Shown: one piece after another, positions 34,941 to 44,139 of the stretch
Layout: each line of letters begins with the position of its first letter
Numbering within the stretch: the first letter of the stretch is position 1
Assembly: GCA_016794465.1 (NCBI GenBank)
Contig: JAEUKA010000036.1
Location: forward strand, 1-64,000
Source: Myxococcales bacterium
GTDB taxonomy: Bacteria; Myxococcota_A; Polyangia; Palsa-1104; JAEUJZ01
Reading direction: 5' to 3'
DNA: 64,000 nt
The notes under the pieces: model-generated
What the model was told of the DNA's origin: nothing
Database searches by the model: none
What the model saw: only the letters and a program-made list of their open reading frames with translations
Made by a program: the position numbers and the translations under genes

Positions 34941-36568
34941 GACGGGGCTTGGGCCTTCCCCGACGGTGCACAGCCCTGCAGCGCCAAAAACGCCACCGCC
35001 GCCACCAGGCTGACCTGTGGGTCCGCGTCGCTGAGCAGCGAACCAACCACGCTCACGTCACACGGCTGGACCCGGTGCTTGGCGAGCGCTCCCAGCCCTG
35101 CGACGGCCTGTTGACGAATGCTCGCCGACGAGTCACGCAAGCGCGCCGCCAGCAGGGTCCGTGCCCGTGCGTCGCCGACCGTCGCGAGCAACAGTGGATA
35201 CGAGAGCTCCTCGGGACGACTCTGGGCCAGCTGAAACAGTGCATCCTTTCCGTCGCTGCGTCCGAATCGCGCCAGGACTTCGGCAGCCTCACTGCGCAGA
35301 CGCAGGTTGCTGTCCGTCAGCGCCTTGGTCAGTCGCTTGAGCGTCTCTGCGTCGCGGACTCGTAGCAGCTCGAGCAGCGCTTGCCGATACGGACCGGGAC
35401 GCAGACCGCCTTGCTGAACCGCTTGCAGCACCGCCGTCCGCAGCTCACCCGCCTTGAGCAGCCCCGCCTGCGACAGCGCGACCTTGGCCCGCAGCCTCGT
35501 CTCGGGATCGAGCGCCGCCCCCTTGGTCGCCGCTTGCACCGCCGCCTGCACCGTCAAGTCTCCGACGAGGAGCCGCACCACCATCGTCTCCAGCCCGAGC
35601 GCTCCGCCCGCTCGCTGCGTCAGCTGCGTCAGCGTCGAGACAAGCTGGGCATCCCCCCGAATCCCACATGTGGCCACCGCCTGCAGCGCCGCTCGCGACA
35701 CCGCCGGATCGGTATCAAGCAGCAGCACCCGAAGCTCCTCTCTTGGCACGGCCACTTCGGCGATCGCCAGCGCCAAGGCTCGACGGTCTTCCCGGGGACC
35801 GCGCAGCGCCTGGGCAATCCGCCGCTGGGCCAGCGTCAGAGGCTCGACGGGCTTCTCGGCCAAGTCATTCCCCGACTGAGACAGCACGGTCGGCAGCGGC
35901 GTCACCGGGTCTGTCCGTCGCGACAGCAGCACCAAAAGCCCCGCAGAACCCAGCAGCAGCGCCCCACCCAGCAGCAGTCCTTTGTGACTGAGCAGACGGT
36001 TCAGCGACGAGCGATGGTCCTCGGGAATCGACACCCCACTCGACGCGGTGGACGCATGCGGGACTTTCCCCGAGGCATCCGGCAGCACCACCTTCGGCCA
36101 CGCCTTCTGCAGATCGGCCAGAAACTCTTCGACCTGCGCGTATCGCCCCGCCGGATCTTTGGCGAGCGCCTTGGCGATGATGCGGTCCATCTCGGGCCAC
36201 TTGATCTGCGGGCGCACCACCCCCTTATGAGCCGCCATCGACGACGGGGACGCCACCGCTTCAAACAGCTGCGCCGAGAGCAGCTCGATGGCGTTGCCAG
36301 AAAACGGTCGCTGTCCGACGAGCGCCTCGTACAGCATCACCCCAATTGCGTAGATGTCCGCACGCGCATCCACGTGCGCAGAGTGCTTGATCTGCTCCGG
36401 CGCCATGTAGGCAGGAGTCCCGAGCATCGCCCCGCTGACCGTGGTCATGCCTGCCGTCGGTTGACTCAGGTTTTTGGCCACTCCAAAGTCGAGCAGCTTG
36501 ATCTGCGTCCCCCCCTCCTCAGCCGGCACCAACATCACGTTATCGGGCTGAGTGTTCGGAATGAACAT
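34937..36568 (-). pseudogene. Ser/Thr kinase-HEAT gene, C-terminal part (split gene)
   Basis: This 543-residue frame begins in the middle of a kinase domain. After MFIPNTQ it reads PDNVM, then DFG (27-29), APE (56-58), the rest of the C-lobe, a membrane helix (about 190-212) and HEAT repeats. The whole N-lobe, the catalytic loop HRD and the lysine are missing. The missing part, ending in HRDLKPDN, stands at 40219-40704 on the same strand. A 12-bp repeat (AGCCCGATAACG) is present at both breakpoints, and joining there restores an intact frame of about 686 residues. It overlaps the pseudokinase-HEAT gene by 4 bases. Confidence 0.8.
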
Positions 36569-36620
36569 GCCGTCGAGAAACTGCCACTCCTATGCCGCAT
36601 GGGAAGTGGGCGGGAAGGCG

Positions 36621-39404
36621 CTACGTGGCATGAGTGTCATCTCCGGAATCGGTGTCATCTCCGGAATCGGTGTCATCTCCGGAATCGACGGAATCGGCCA
36701 CATGCCGCACCCGACGACGGTCTTGCCAGTACTTCTCCGGTTCAAACTCTGGCTCAAGCAGGAACCGTAGCTCCTCGGCCACCGATTCGACGCGGATGCG
36801 AGGTAACAGCTCCACCAGATAAGCGCGATGCCCTTGTTCCAGCAGCGCCCGCAGGTCATGTGCGATCGACTCTGCTTCTTGGGAATCGTCGGAACAAAGA
36901 CACTGCGTCATGAACGGCAGGAGCACGTCGGTGATCGGCTGTCGAAACAGCATCATGCCCAGCAAGCGGGCCCGCCACTCGCCTTGGGTCTGTTGCAGCA
37001 AGCGGATCAGCCGTGGATCATCGGGCACCGTCTCTTGATGAAGCCGAAGCAGGTTGACGGCCGCTTCGAGTGCGGCGGTTCCACCATGTGCCGTTGACGA
37101 AAGAGCCGCAACCAGAGCCTCGCGACGGAACGGCGTGAGCTCGTCTTCGGTCCGTATCAGGTGCGGAGCAATCAGAAAATCACGCCGATGGGGTGAAGCC
37201 AGCGCCGTATCCAGCCAGTCCTCCGGCAGCCGCTTGGCACGATGCAGCAGACTGAGGCATTGCTCGACAACGGACTGCCAGACCATCTCGGGCGTGTCGC
37301 AGTTCATCGGAACCATCGGACCCATCACAGACCACCGATCCAGCAGGCTGCGCGCCAGCTTCAAACTCCAGGCGGCGCGCTTGGGCAAGGCGTAGACCAG
37401 CCGTCGCAAAAGATGCCACTCTTGCGCTTGATAGGCGGCCTCAATGCGCTGTTGAAGCTCGGCAGCCAGCACCCGATCACGCGAGCGTCGGGCCAAGACA
37501 TCGGCGGCAAAAATGTACAAGGCCGATTGATCCTCCGTCGCCACCAGCTCCACCAGAGTCTGACGCAGGGAATCGGGAGCACCGATCCAGGTCAGAATCT
37601 GGAGCGCCGTTTGCTTCGCATCGGGACTGCCCGTGAGCAGACGACGCACGGCCAGCTCTCGCAGCGGCTCCGCGTCACGCTTCCGCAGCTTGCGACTGTA
37701 CGAAAGCCAGGTCAGTGGGTACATTCCGCCTGGCCCTCCCGGCTCTGGATACCAGTCCGCCAGGATGCACAGCGCCCGCAGTCCCAGCTCTCCGAAGCGC
37801 TGGTAGATCGCGAAACAGAGCTTCTTGTGATCCGCCGGCAGCCGCTTGCGGAGACGCTTGAAAAGCAGCATGTCATCGGACATGGCATAGACGATCAGCG
37901 CCAGCGCCTCTCGACTGGGAGCTTCGTGAAGCAGCACCTCGATCATGGCCTGCCGCGCTTCATCGGACTCGCCACGCAGGATCGCCAGACGTGATGGCAA
38001 GAGCTCGCTTGGGGGACCGTCCAGAAGCTCAGCCAGAGGGCCCAGCTCGACGTGAACCCCGGCCACCGGCGCACCATCCAGACCCAGTCCTGGATCAAAC
38101 GGCACTTCGTAGATCTGTTCCCAGGCACGACGGGCGCGACTTGCCACCAAGGGCGCGGCATCTCTCGCCGCACGAAACAGACGTGGTCTGGCCAGCGGCT
38201 CTGGGAGCCTCATGGCCGCCGCGACGCCGGTCCAGCGGCTGTGCGTCGATGACTGCGCAAGATACCTGTCGACGTGGTCAATCGCCTGCTCGGGATACGC
38301 GGCGGCCAGTGCGGACAGTGCCCAGCGATCACTGCATGGACCCCGATACAGAGCGCGCGGAATGTCTCTGGCCTTCACGATTCGCAGCAGCGACTCCGCT
38401 GCACCCGGTGGACGCAAGAGCGCAATCGCATGCGTCAGCGTGTCGGCGTAATCGAAGAAGTCACTCCGGGTCAGAATCATGCTGCCGTGCATCAGCAGTG
38501 GCGGATGAACGAACAGATCCGCAATCAGAAACTGTAGATCTTCCTCGCTCAGCGCAGAGGGCGAAAACGAGAGCAACAGGACTGCCAGCGCCCGCCAACG
38601 GACTCCCAAATGAGGCAGTCGCAGTGCTCGCTTGAGCGTCGGCAGCGCGGCGATGGTACACGACAAGAGCAGCCACTCGGTTGCCAGCTCACGGCTCTCC
38701 CAACTGGCCTGCTCGTTATCGATGATCTCGCACAGACGCGGAGTCAGCTGGGCATACTCCAGAAACGTCATCGACTCTGGCTCGCCATCGTCGCTCTGAC
38801 TGTGCGCACTGAGCGAAAAACCGAGGCAGCGAGCAAACTCCTGCGCGCCCTCCTTGGCGATGTCGATCAGCAGCTCGGCTGCTTCGGGATGAGTCAGGTG
38901 CGTGGGCAAACACAGCGCCAAGATCTGCTGTTGGATGCCTTCACCCAGCTCGCGGTAGTAACGCAGCGCCAAGCGCAGGAGGCGCACGGTCTGCAGCGGA
39001 TGCGCCAGCGATAACGCCGTCATCAAAAACGGCGATTTGGTACCCAGCGAAATCAGCCGCTTGGTCAGCTCCAGCTGTCTATCTAAGCCGTCGCTGCTAT
39101 CCAGATTCCAGACCCGGTCGGTCAGCGCCGAAATCTCTTCTGCGGGCACAAACAACAGCTTGTACGCTTCTTCCGAATTCAGTTCAGTTGGTTCAGTTGC
39201 ATCGTCTTCATCCGATGAAGCGCTCAGCTCGGCAGCCAGCGCCGCCTCGGCTGCATCCTCTTCGATGACCACGATACCTGTCGCAGCGGACGCAGACTTG
39301 TCATCCCCCAAGCCCGGCACACGCCACGCATACTGCGCACTTAACTTGGGGCTGATTTGATCGTTCCCATGATCGCTTCCGTGACCGTTCCCTTGGTTTG
39401 GCAT
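36621..39404 (-). CDS. HEAT-like repeat protein with DSGDDT tail
   Basis: A 927-residue soluble protein with an acidic N-terminus (about 1-75), a long stretch of helical pairs (about 85-890) rich in LRxLALxYY and RxAxxVLL patterns, as in HEAT/ARM solenoids, and a C-terminus with three DSGDDT repeats. No catalytic motif or signal peptide is seen. It lies inside the segment that splits the kinase gene and diverges from the methyltransferase. I do not recognise a named family; the solenoid call is by pattern only. Confidence 0.62.
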   Translation of the reverse strand: MPNQGNGHGSDHGNDQISPKLSAQYAWRVPGLGDDKSASAATGIVVIEEDAAEAALAAELSASSDEDDATEPTELNSEEAYKLLFVPAEEISALTDRVWNLDSSDGLDRQLELTKRLISLGTKSPFLMTALSLAHPLQTVRLLRLALRYYRELGEGIQQQILALCLPTHLTHPEAAELLIDIAKEGAQEFARCLGFSLSAHSQSDDGEPESMTFLEYAQLTPRLCEIIDNEQASWESRELATEWLLLSCTIAALPTLKRALRLPHLGVRWRALAVLLLSFSPSALSEEDLQFLIADLFVHPPLLMHGSMILTRSDFFDYADTLTHAIALLRPPGAAESLLRIVKARDIPRALYRGPCSDRWALSALAAAYPEQAIDHVDRYLAQSSTHSRWTGVAAAMRLPEPLARPRLFRAARDAAPLVASRARRAWEQIYEVPFDPGLGLDGAPVAGVHVELGPLAELLDGPPSELLPSRLAILRGESDEARQAMIEVLLHEAPSREALALIVYAMSDDMLLFKRLRKRLPADHKKLCFAIYQRFGELGLRALCILADWYPEPGGPGGMYPLTWLSYSRKLRKRDAEPLRELAVRRLLTGSPDAKQTALQILTWIGAPDSLRQTLVELVATEDQSALYIFAADVLARRSRDRVLAAELQQRIEAAYQAQEWHLLRRLVYALPKRAAWSLKLARSLLDRWSVMGPMVPMNCDTPEMVWQSVVEQCLSLLHRAKRLPEDWLDTALASPHRRDFLIAPHLIRTEDELTPFRREALVAALSSTAHGGTAALEAAVNLLRLHQETVPDDPRLIRLLQQTQGEWRARLLGMMLFRQPITDVLLPFMTQCLCSDDSQEAESIAHDLRALLEQGHRAYLVELLPRIRVESVAEELRFLLEPEFEPEKYWQDRRRVRHVADSVDSGDDTDSGDDTDSGDDTHAT
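36635..36688. repeat. Three 18-bp direct repeats (TGTCATCTCCGGAATCGG)
   Basis: Units at 36635, 36653 and 36671 differ only in the last base. Read on the minus strand they encode three DSGDDT blocks at the C-terminus of the HEAT-like protein. In-frame units let copy number vary without frameshift. Confidence 0.92.
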
Positions 39405-39581
39405 GCGATGTCCTATAGCCCATCACAGCAGAGGATGCACCCGTTCCGGCGCGATCCGAACGGGCTCCTTTGCGCTTTATAGAGCCGGCACGAGCAGGAA
39501 AGCAAAACCTCGGCTTGAGTCCGAACCACACGCCGTATAACTTGCCGCTCGGTCGAACGCAGACAACTTGGAGCAAACACG

Positions 39582-40172
39582 ATGAACGCGGTGGGTTATC
39601 GACTCTTGTCTTGGCTCTCGTTCTGGATGTTCCGTCGCAAGGTACTTCGTGAGGCCGGTCCAGGTCACGGCGGAGTGTGCGCAGAGATCGGCGTCTGGAA
39701 GGGGGACTTTTCACGTCGTATTCTCGATTTTCTGCGACCAAAGGAGCTGCACTTGATCGATCCCTGGTCGTTCTCTCCCGACTTTCCTCAGCGCTGGTAT
39801 GGCGGAGCGTTTGCGCGCAGTCAGGTCGACATGGATGCCATCCACCGCGCTGTGCAGGATCGATTCCGAACCGAGCCCGCCGTGCGTGTCCACCGTGGAA
39901 GTTCGATGGAGCTGTCGGCCACCTTCCCAGATGGTTACTTCGACTGGATCTACATTGATGGGGACCACTCGCGGCAGGCTGTCTTCGATGATCTGCGCAC
40001 ATGGCACAAAAAGGTTCGCGCGGGAGGACTCTTGGTGCTGGATGATTATCACTGGCGCGACGAGTCAGGACAGCGCAGCGTCAAAGCTGCCATCGAGGAC
40101 TTCCTGGCTCTCACCCAGGTCAAACAGGCGCGACTGCACGCCGGACAGTTTGTGATTGAGCTACATCAGTAA
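39582..40172 (+). CDS. SAM-dependent methyltransferase (class I, Methyltransf_24 type)
   Basis: A 196-residue protein with the class I methyltransferase motifs: CAEIGVWKGDFSRRIL (SAM-binding loop), ELHLIDPW, and DWIYIDGDHSRQAVFDDLRTW followed by GGLLVLDDYHW. It resembles the small Methyltransf_24 enzymes whose targets are sugars or secondary metabolites. GGAG lies 9 bases before the ATG. A weak promoter (TTGAGT, 15 bases, TATAAC at 39515-39541) is upstream. It is part of the segment that divides the kinase gene. Confidence 0.88.
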   Translation: MNAVGYRLLSWLSFWMFRRKVLREAGPGHGGVCAEIGVWKGDFSRRILDFLRPKELHLIDPWSFSPDFPQRWYGGAFARSQVDMDAIHRAVQDRFRTEPAVRVHRGSSMELSATFPDGYFDWIYIDGDHSRQAVFDDLRTWHKKVRAGGLLVLDDYHWRDESGQRSVKAAIEDFLALTQVKQARLHAGQFVIELHQ

Positions 40173-40218
40173 GAAGCCGTTTCCAAATTCCCCCTCATCC
40201 CTCCCAGAACCAGGAAGT

Positions 40219-40704
40219 TCACCCAGTTTTCTCGACGGTAAATGCGTTATCGGGCTTAAGGTCGCGGTGGATGATTCCGAGGGCGTGGGCGGCGGCGACT
40301 GCGGACAGTAGGGGGGCGAAGGTGCTGGATATCTCGTGATCGGAAAGGAGTCCTCGGCGGATGCGGGCACGGAGCGACTCCCCTTCCAGGATCTCCATCA
40401 CATAGTAGAGACAGCCGTCGTCGGTGTGGCCAAAGTCGTACACCTCCACGATGTTCGGGTGACCAATGCGCGACACCATCTCTGCTTCACGCTGAAATCG
40501 CGTCGCCTGCACTTCGCTGCTGCCCGCGCCAGCTCGCAGCACCTTGATCGCTACCTTGCGGCCTAGCTCACGATGCTCGGCCTCGAACACCACACCCATC
40601 CCACCTTCACCGAGCTTGCGCACCAGCCGATAGCGACCAAGCTCTGACCCTTCTCCAACGGGAGCGGGAGGCTTGCTGGCTTTGCTCGGTTCTGACGAAG
40701 ACAT
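40219..40704 (-). pseudogene. Ser/Thr kinase N-lobe and catalytic loop (split gene)
   Basis: A 161-residue frame with a sound kinase N-lobe: GEGGMGVVF loop (32-40), VAIK Lys54, and HRDLKPDN (146-153). It then reads AFTVEKTG and stops, before the DFG segment. The continuation (PDNVM...DFG...APE) lies at 34937-36568. The shared 12 bases AGCCCGATAACG occur in both, so the two pieces join in frame. As it stands this cannot be an active kinase. Alternatively it is a separate kinase copy truncated at the same codon. Confidence 0.82.
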
Positions 40705-40934
40705 GGCGACTGTTCACCATTTTACTCTGCCTTCCTTGGCGCGAGACGAACGAACCGCTGCAAGTCTCACAGGGGCTGCTGTGGGAAGGAGTCCTCCCTT
40801 CCGGCAAGTTTGGACGGCAAGATTTGCCGGTTCACAACCCTTGCCAGTCACATCGAAGCGCGTCTGCCTCGGAAAATCCGCAGCGAATCCCTGGCATTCG
40901 GTGTGCAGAAGCGCAGTCCCAAAGGAGTTCGCTG

Positions 40935-42413
40935 ATGAACCAAAACTTACTTTATCGCCTCGTCGTTCCTTGCCTGGCTCTTTCCGTCTCTCTGTCTGCG
41001 GGCTGTTCTGCCTTTGGGAGTGCCGCCCCCGGCGCAGAGTTCGGAGCTACCACTGGTGGCGTCAAAGATCTCTCTTCCGCCCGTGATCTGGTGGCAAACG
41101 GACAAGTACCACCACCAAGCGCGCTGTTGGTTGAGGCCGCGTTTGCAGAGCATGATCTGCCCCTGGACGGAACAAGCTGCAGTCGCACACTGTGTCTCCG
41201 GAGTGCGCTCGGTGTCGCTCCTGATCTCGATGGGAAGCAGGCCGGATGGATTCAGCTGGGTATGTCCTCCAACATCGATCCGGCCACCTATCGACGGCCT
41301 CCGCTGCATGTCATCTTGACGGTCGATGTCTCTGGTTCGATGGGATGGAACGCCAGCAAGACGGACTCTGGAAGTGGCTATGTCACGCCTGGCCGACTTG
41401 CGTATCTGCTCGCCAGTCGCATCGCCTCCCAGTGCAATGCCGGGGATCGCGTCTCTCTTGTCACCTATGGCAGCAGCGTCACCACTGTGTTTGCGGGCTT
41501 TGGTGGCGACGATCCAGCGATTCTGGATGCCATCTCCGATCTAAGTACCAATGGCTCTACCAACATGGAAGCGGGCCTCCGCCGCGCCTATGAGATCGCG
41601 CGCCAAGAGAGACGGAGTGTCGAACAGACTCGGGTCTTCCTCTTTTCGGATGAGCAGCCCAATGTCGGTGCGACCTCTGCAACAGAGTTTCAACAGATCG
41701 TCGGTGGCGGCGCCGCAGAAGGAATCGGGATCACGATCTTCGGCCTGGGTCTGGGACACAGCAATGAGCTGGTCGAGCAGCTGAGTCACTTGCGCGGAGC
41801 AAACTCTTTTAGCCTGTCGAAGACTCCCGATGTTGACAACCTGATGCAGGACTCCTGGCCGTGGATGGCGAGTCCGCTTGCATATGATCTCAAGGTGCAA
41901 GTCACGCCGGCCAGTGGCTTCTCTGTAATCCAAGGATATGGATTCCCAGGCAGCTCGGGAGCGGCTCCGGCTCTCGACGTGTCCACCGTGTTCCTAAGCC
42001 GTCGAAAAGGAGCTCTCTTGGTACAGCTCGGTGGCACCGAAACGACTCTGTCTGGCCTGGGCGCAAGCAGCAAGCTGTCATATCTCGATCTGTCAGGAGC
42101 GCCACTCTCCGACAACCTCAGCGCAGCGTATGGAGGCCAGCCGCTTGATGCTCGCGACATGTACTTTCAACAGCCTTCCGTCGGGAAGACCGTCGCACTC
42201 GCACTCCTGATGAGCAACCTGCGCAGAGCCGCAGAGCTCTATGCAAGTGATCGCGCGGGAGCGGTGACACTGATGGAAAAAGTGGTCCAGCGGATCAGCT
42301 CCGATGCCGAAGGCTTTGCAGACTCGACGTTTGATCGCGATGTCAAGCTGGCCAGTGACGTACTTGCGCTGATGAAACAGAATGCGCCGCAAGGGGACTT
42401 GTACGGGCGCTAG
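40935..42413 (+). CDS. VWA-domain lipoprotein
   Basis: A 492-residue lipoprotein (lipobox LSAGC). A von Willebrand factor A domain (about 120-290) has the MIDAS motif DVSGSM, followed by NGSTNMEAGL and LFSDEQPN. A beta-rich region and a helical C-terminal part with KVVQRISSDAEGFADSTFDRDVKLASDVL follow. VWA domains bind proteins through a metal ion. The ATG at 40935 has AAAGGAG 7 bases upstream. It stands apart, divergent from the kinase N-lobe fragment. Confidence 0.88.
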   Translation: MNQNLLYRLVVPCLALSVSLSAGCSAFGSAAPGAEFGATTGGVKDLSSARDLVANGQVPPPSALLVEAAFAEHDLPLDGTSCSRTLCLRSALGVAPDLDGKQAGWIQLGMSSNIDPATYRRPPLHVILTVDVSGSMGWNASKTDSGSGYVTPGRLAYLLASRIASQCNAGDRVSLVTYGSSVTTVFAGFGGDDPAILDAISDLSTNGSTNMEAGLRRAYEIARQERRSVEQTRVFLFSDEQPNVGATSATEFQQIVGGGAAEGIGITIFGLGLGHSNELVEQLSHLRGANSFSLSKTPDVDNLMQDSWPWMASPLAYDLKVQVTPASGFSVIQGYGFPGSSGAAPALDVSTVFLSRRKGALLVQLGGTETTLSGLGASSKLSYLDLSGAPLSDNLSAAYGGQPLDARDMYFQQPSVGKTVALALLMSNLRRAAELYASDRAGAVTLMEKVVQRISSDAEGFADSTFDRDVKLASDVLALMKQNAPQGDLYGR

Positions 42414-42540
42414 CGCGCTTCGCAGTCTCTCCCGAATCACGTCACGCTGATTCTCCTACGGTGTGGGATGCGACAATGCCGCGTTCCTGCTTTCCGCGCC
42501 GCTCTGCCTGTGAGATGATCCACTGTGGAGTCATCTTCTC

Positions 42541-44139
42541 GTGACCGATGCTGTGCAGCCCAGTGAGTACGATCAAGTACCGTATCCTTGTGGAGGCCAA
42601 GAGCAGACCCATCCTGCGCACCTGGCGACGATGGCGGCGCTGTTTGGACTCACACCGCCTCCGCTTGCTACTTGTCGAGTCCTAGAGCTTGGCTGTGGCA
42701 ACGGCAGCAATCTGATTCCGATGGCACGCGCGCTACCCCAGGCGACCTTTGTCGGAATCGATCTGTCAGAGCGGCAGATTCGGGTCGGACAAAGCGAGGT
42801 CAGCGCCCTTCAGATCCAGAACCTTGATCTCCGTCATCAGAACATTCTCGACTTTGGGAAAGCAGAGCAGCCGTTCGATTACATCATTGCGCACGGAGTC
42901 TACTCTTGGGTTCCGGACCCGGTGCGCAAGCGGCTGCTAGAGATCTGTAGTCGCCTGCTCAGCAGCGACGGAATTGCCTACCTCAGTTACAACACCTATC
43001 CCGGCTGGCATTTGCGCAATCCCATCCGTGACATGATGCGCTTTCACACCCAGCACATTGCTGATCCCAAGCGGCGGGTGGCCCAGGCCATGGCGATGGT
43101 GAACTTTGTCGCATCTTCGATTCCTTCGCATCTTCAGGTGCATCGGAAGAATGTCGAGACAGAGCTTACCCGGCTGCGTGAACTTCCCGCCGACTACCTG
43201 CTTCACGATGACCTGGCAGAGATCAATCAGCCGTTTTACTTTCACGAGTTTGTGACGGACGCGGCAGCGCATGGCTTGCAGTTTTTGGCTGAAGCAGACT
43301 TCCGCGCGATGCAGGACAGTCGGCTTTCGGCAGAGTCCCGCGCGATGCTGCGGCAGCTTGATGACCTGCACATCATGGAGCAGTATCGTGACTTCATCCT
43401 GAACGCTGCGTTTCGGCAGACTCTGCTCTGTCATCATGATCAGCCGATCGATCGACGGCTGCATCCAGCGCTGATGGAACAGTTTCTGGCAAGCTCTCCT
43501 TTGCGCTGCAAATCAGCCACTCCCAACCTGACGGAATCCGTAGAGGAAGAGTTTGAAACCAACGCCATCACGCTGTCTCTGTCCGAGCCACTGGTGAAAG
43601 CGGCGGTGGTAATTATGAAGGAACATCATCCGCAAGCCCTGCCCTTTGAGGTGCTCTTCGAGGCCGCACTGGTGCGCAGTCAGACCAAGCAGCGAGCCCT
43701 GTCCGATCCGCGTTATCTACAAGATCAGCGACGAGAGCTTGGCGAACTTCTGCTGGCCGGCTATGGCGCCGGAGTCCTGAAGCTACAGCTCTTTCAGCCC
43801 ACATTCTGTCTTGTGCCCGGGGAGTATCCGCAGCTCGATGGGTTCGCGCGGCTGCGCATCGAAGCCAATCAGGAGGCCACGACTCCGCTCCTAGACAACA
43901 TCCGTTTTGATGAGCCGTTTGGACGACAGCTGGCGCTGCTCTGCAATGGACGGAGGAGCCGCTCCGAGCTGGTCACAGAGATGACCGAGCGCGTCGCTCG
44001 TGGCGAGCTTCCCAAAGAGCTACCGGAAGGCCCGATTCCCGATCCAGAAACCCTCCGCAACATGGTGGCAGAGCGTGTCACAGAGTGTCTGGATCGAATC
44101 GCCCGCTACGCCCTGTTTGTCCCCAACGAAAAGCACTAA
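42541..44139 (+). CDS. Methyltransferase with regulatory domain (PKMT-like)
   Basis: A 532-residue protein. The N-terminal class I methyltransferase has VLELGCGNGSNLIPMA, FVGIDLSERQI and FDYIIAHGVYSWVP. The following HDDLAEINQPFYFHEFVTDAAAHGLQFLAEADF block is typical of the methyltransferase regulatory domain (PF10119), and a winged-helix-like C-terminal part follows. The same layout occurs in rickettsial protein-lysine methyltransferases, so protein methylation is plausible. The start is GTG at 42541, the only in-frame start before the fold. Confidence 0.88.
   Translation: MTDAVQPSEYDQVPYPCGGQEQTHPAHLATMAALFGLTPPPLATCRVLELGCGNGSNLIPMARALPQATFVGIDLSERQIRVGQSEVSALQIQNLDLRHQNILDFGKAEQPFDYIIAHGVYSWVPDPVRKRLLEICSRLLSSDGIAYLSYNTYPGWHLRNPIRDMMRFHTQHIADPKRRVAQAMAMVNFVASSIPSHLQVHRKNVETELTRLRELPADYLLHDDLAEINQPFYFHEFVTDAAAHGLQFLAEADFRAMQDSRLSAESRAMLRQLDDLHIMEQYRDFILNAAFRQTLLCHHDQPIDRRLHPALMEQFLASSPLRCKSATPNLTESVEEEFETNAITLSLSEPLVKAAVVIMKEHHPQALPFEVLFEAALVRSQTKQRALSDPRYLQDQRRELGELLLAGYGAGVLKLQLFQPTFCLVPGEYPQLDGFARLRIEANQEATTPLLDNIRFDEPFGRQLALLCNGRRSRSELVTEMTERVARGELPKELPEGPIPDPETLRNMVAERVTECLDRIARYALFVPNEKH

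Larger units (their letters stand above)
36538..40256. mobile_element. 3.7-kb insertion in kinase gene, with 12-bp direct repeats
   Basis: The segment lies between two halves of one kinase gene. CGTTATCGGGCT occurs at 36538-36549 and again at 40245-40256 in the same orientation. Just inside are short inverted repeats: CCGTCGAGAAACTG at 36570-36583 and CAGTTTTCTCGACGG at 40224-40238 (one extra T). The cargo is a HEAT-like gene and a methyltransferase gene. No transposase or integrase is present, so it would be a non-autonomous or decayed element, or a recombination between two kinase genes. Confidence 0.5.

Noticed and set aside
35381..36913. Long plus-strand frame (510 codons) antisense to the kinase-HEAT gene
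   Set aside because: Arg/Gln/His-rich shadow without domains; kinase motifs are on the minus strand.
40705..40934. Palindrome-like GGGAAGGAGTCCTCCCTTCC near 40783
   Set aside because: Arms do not pair exactly without a bulge and there is no T-run, so I do not call it a terminator or operator.
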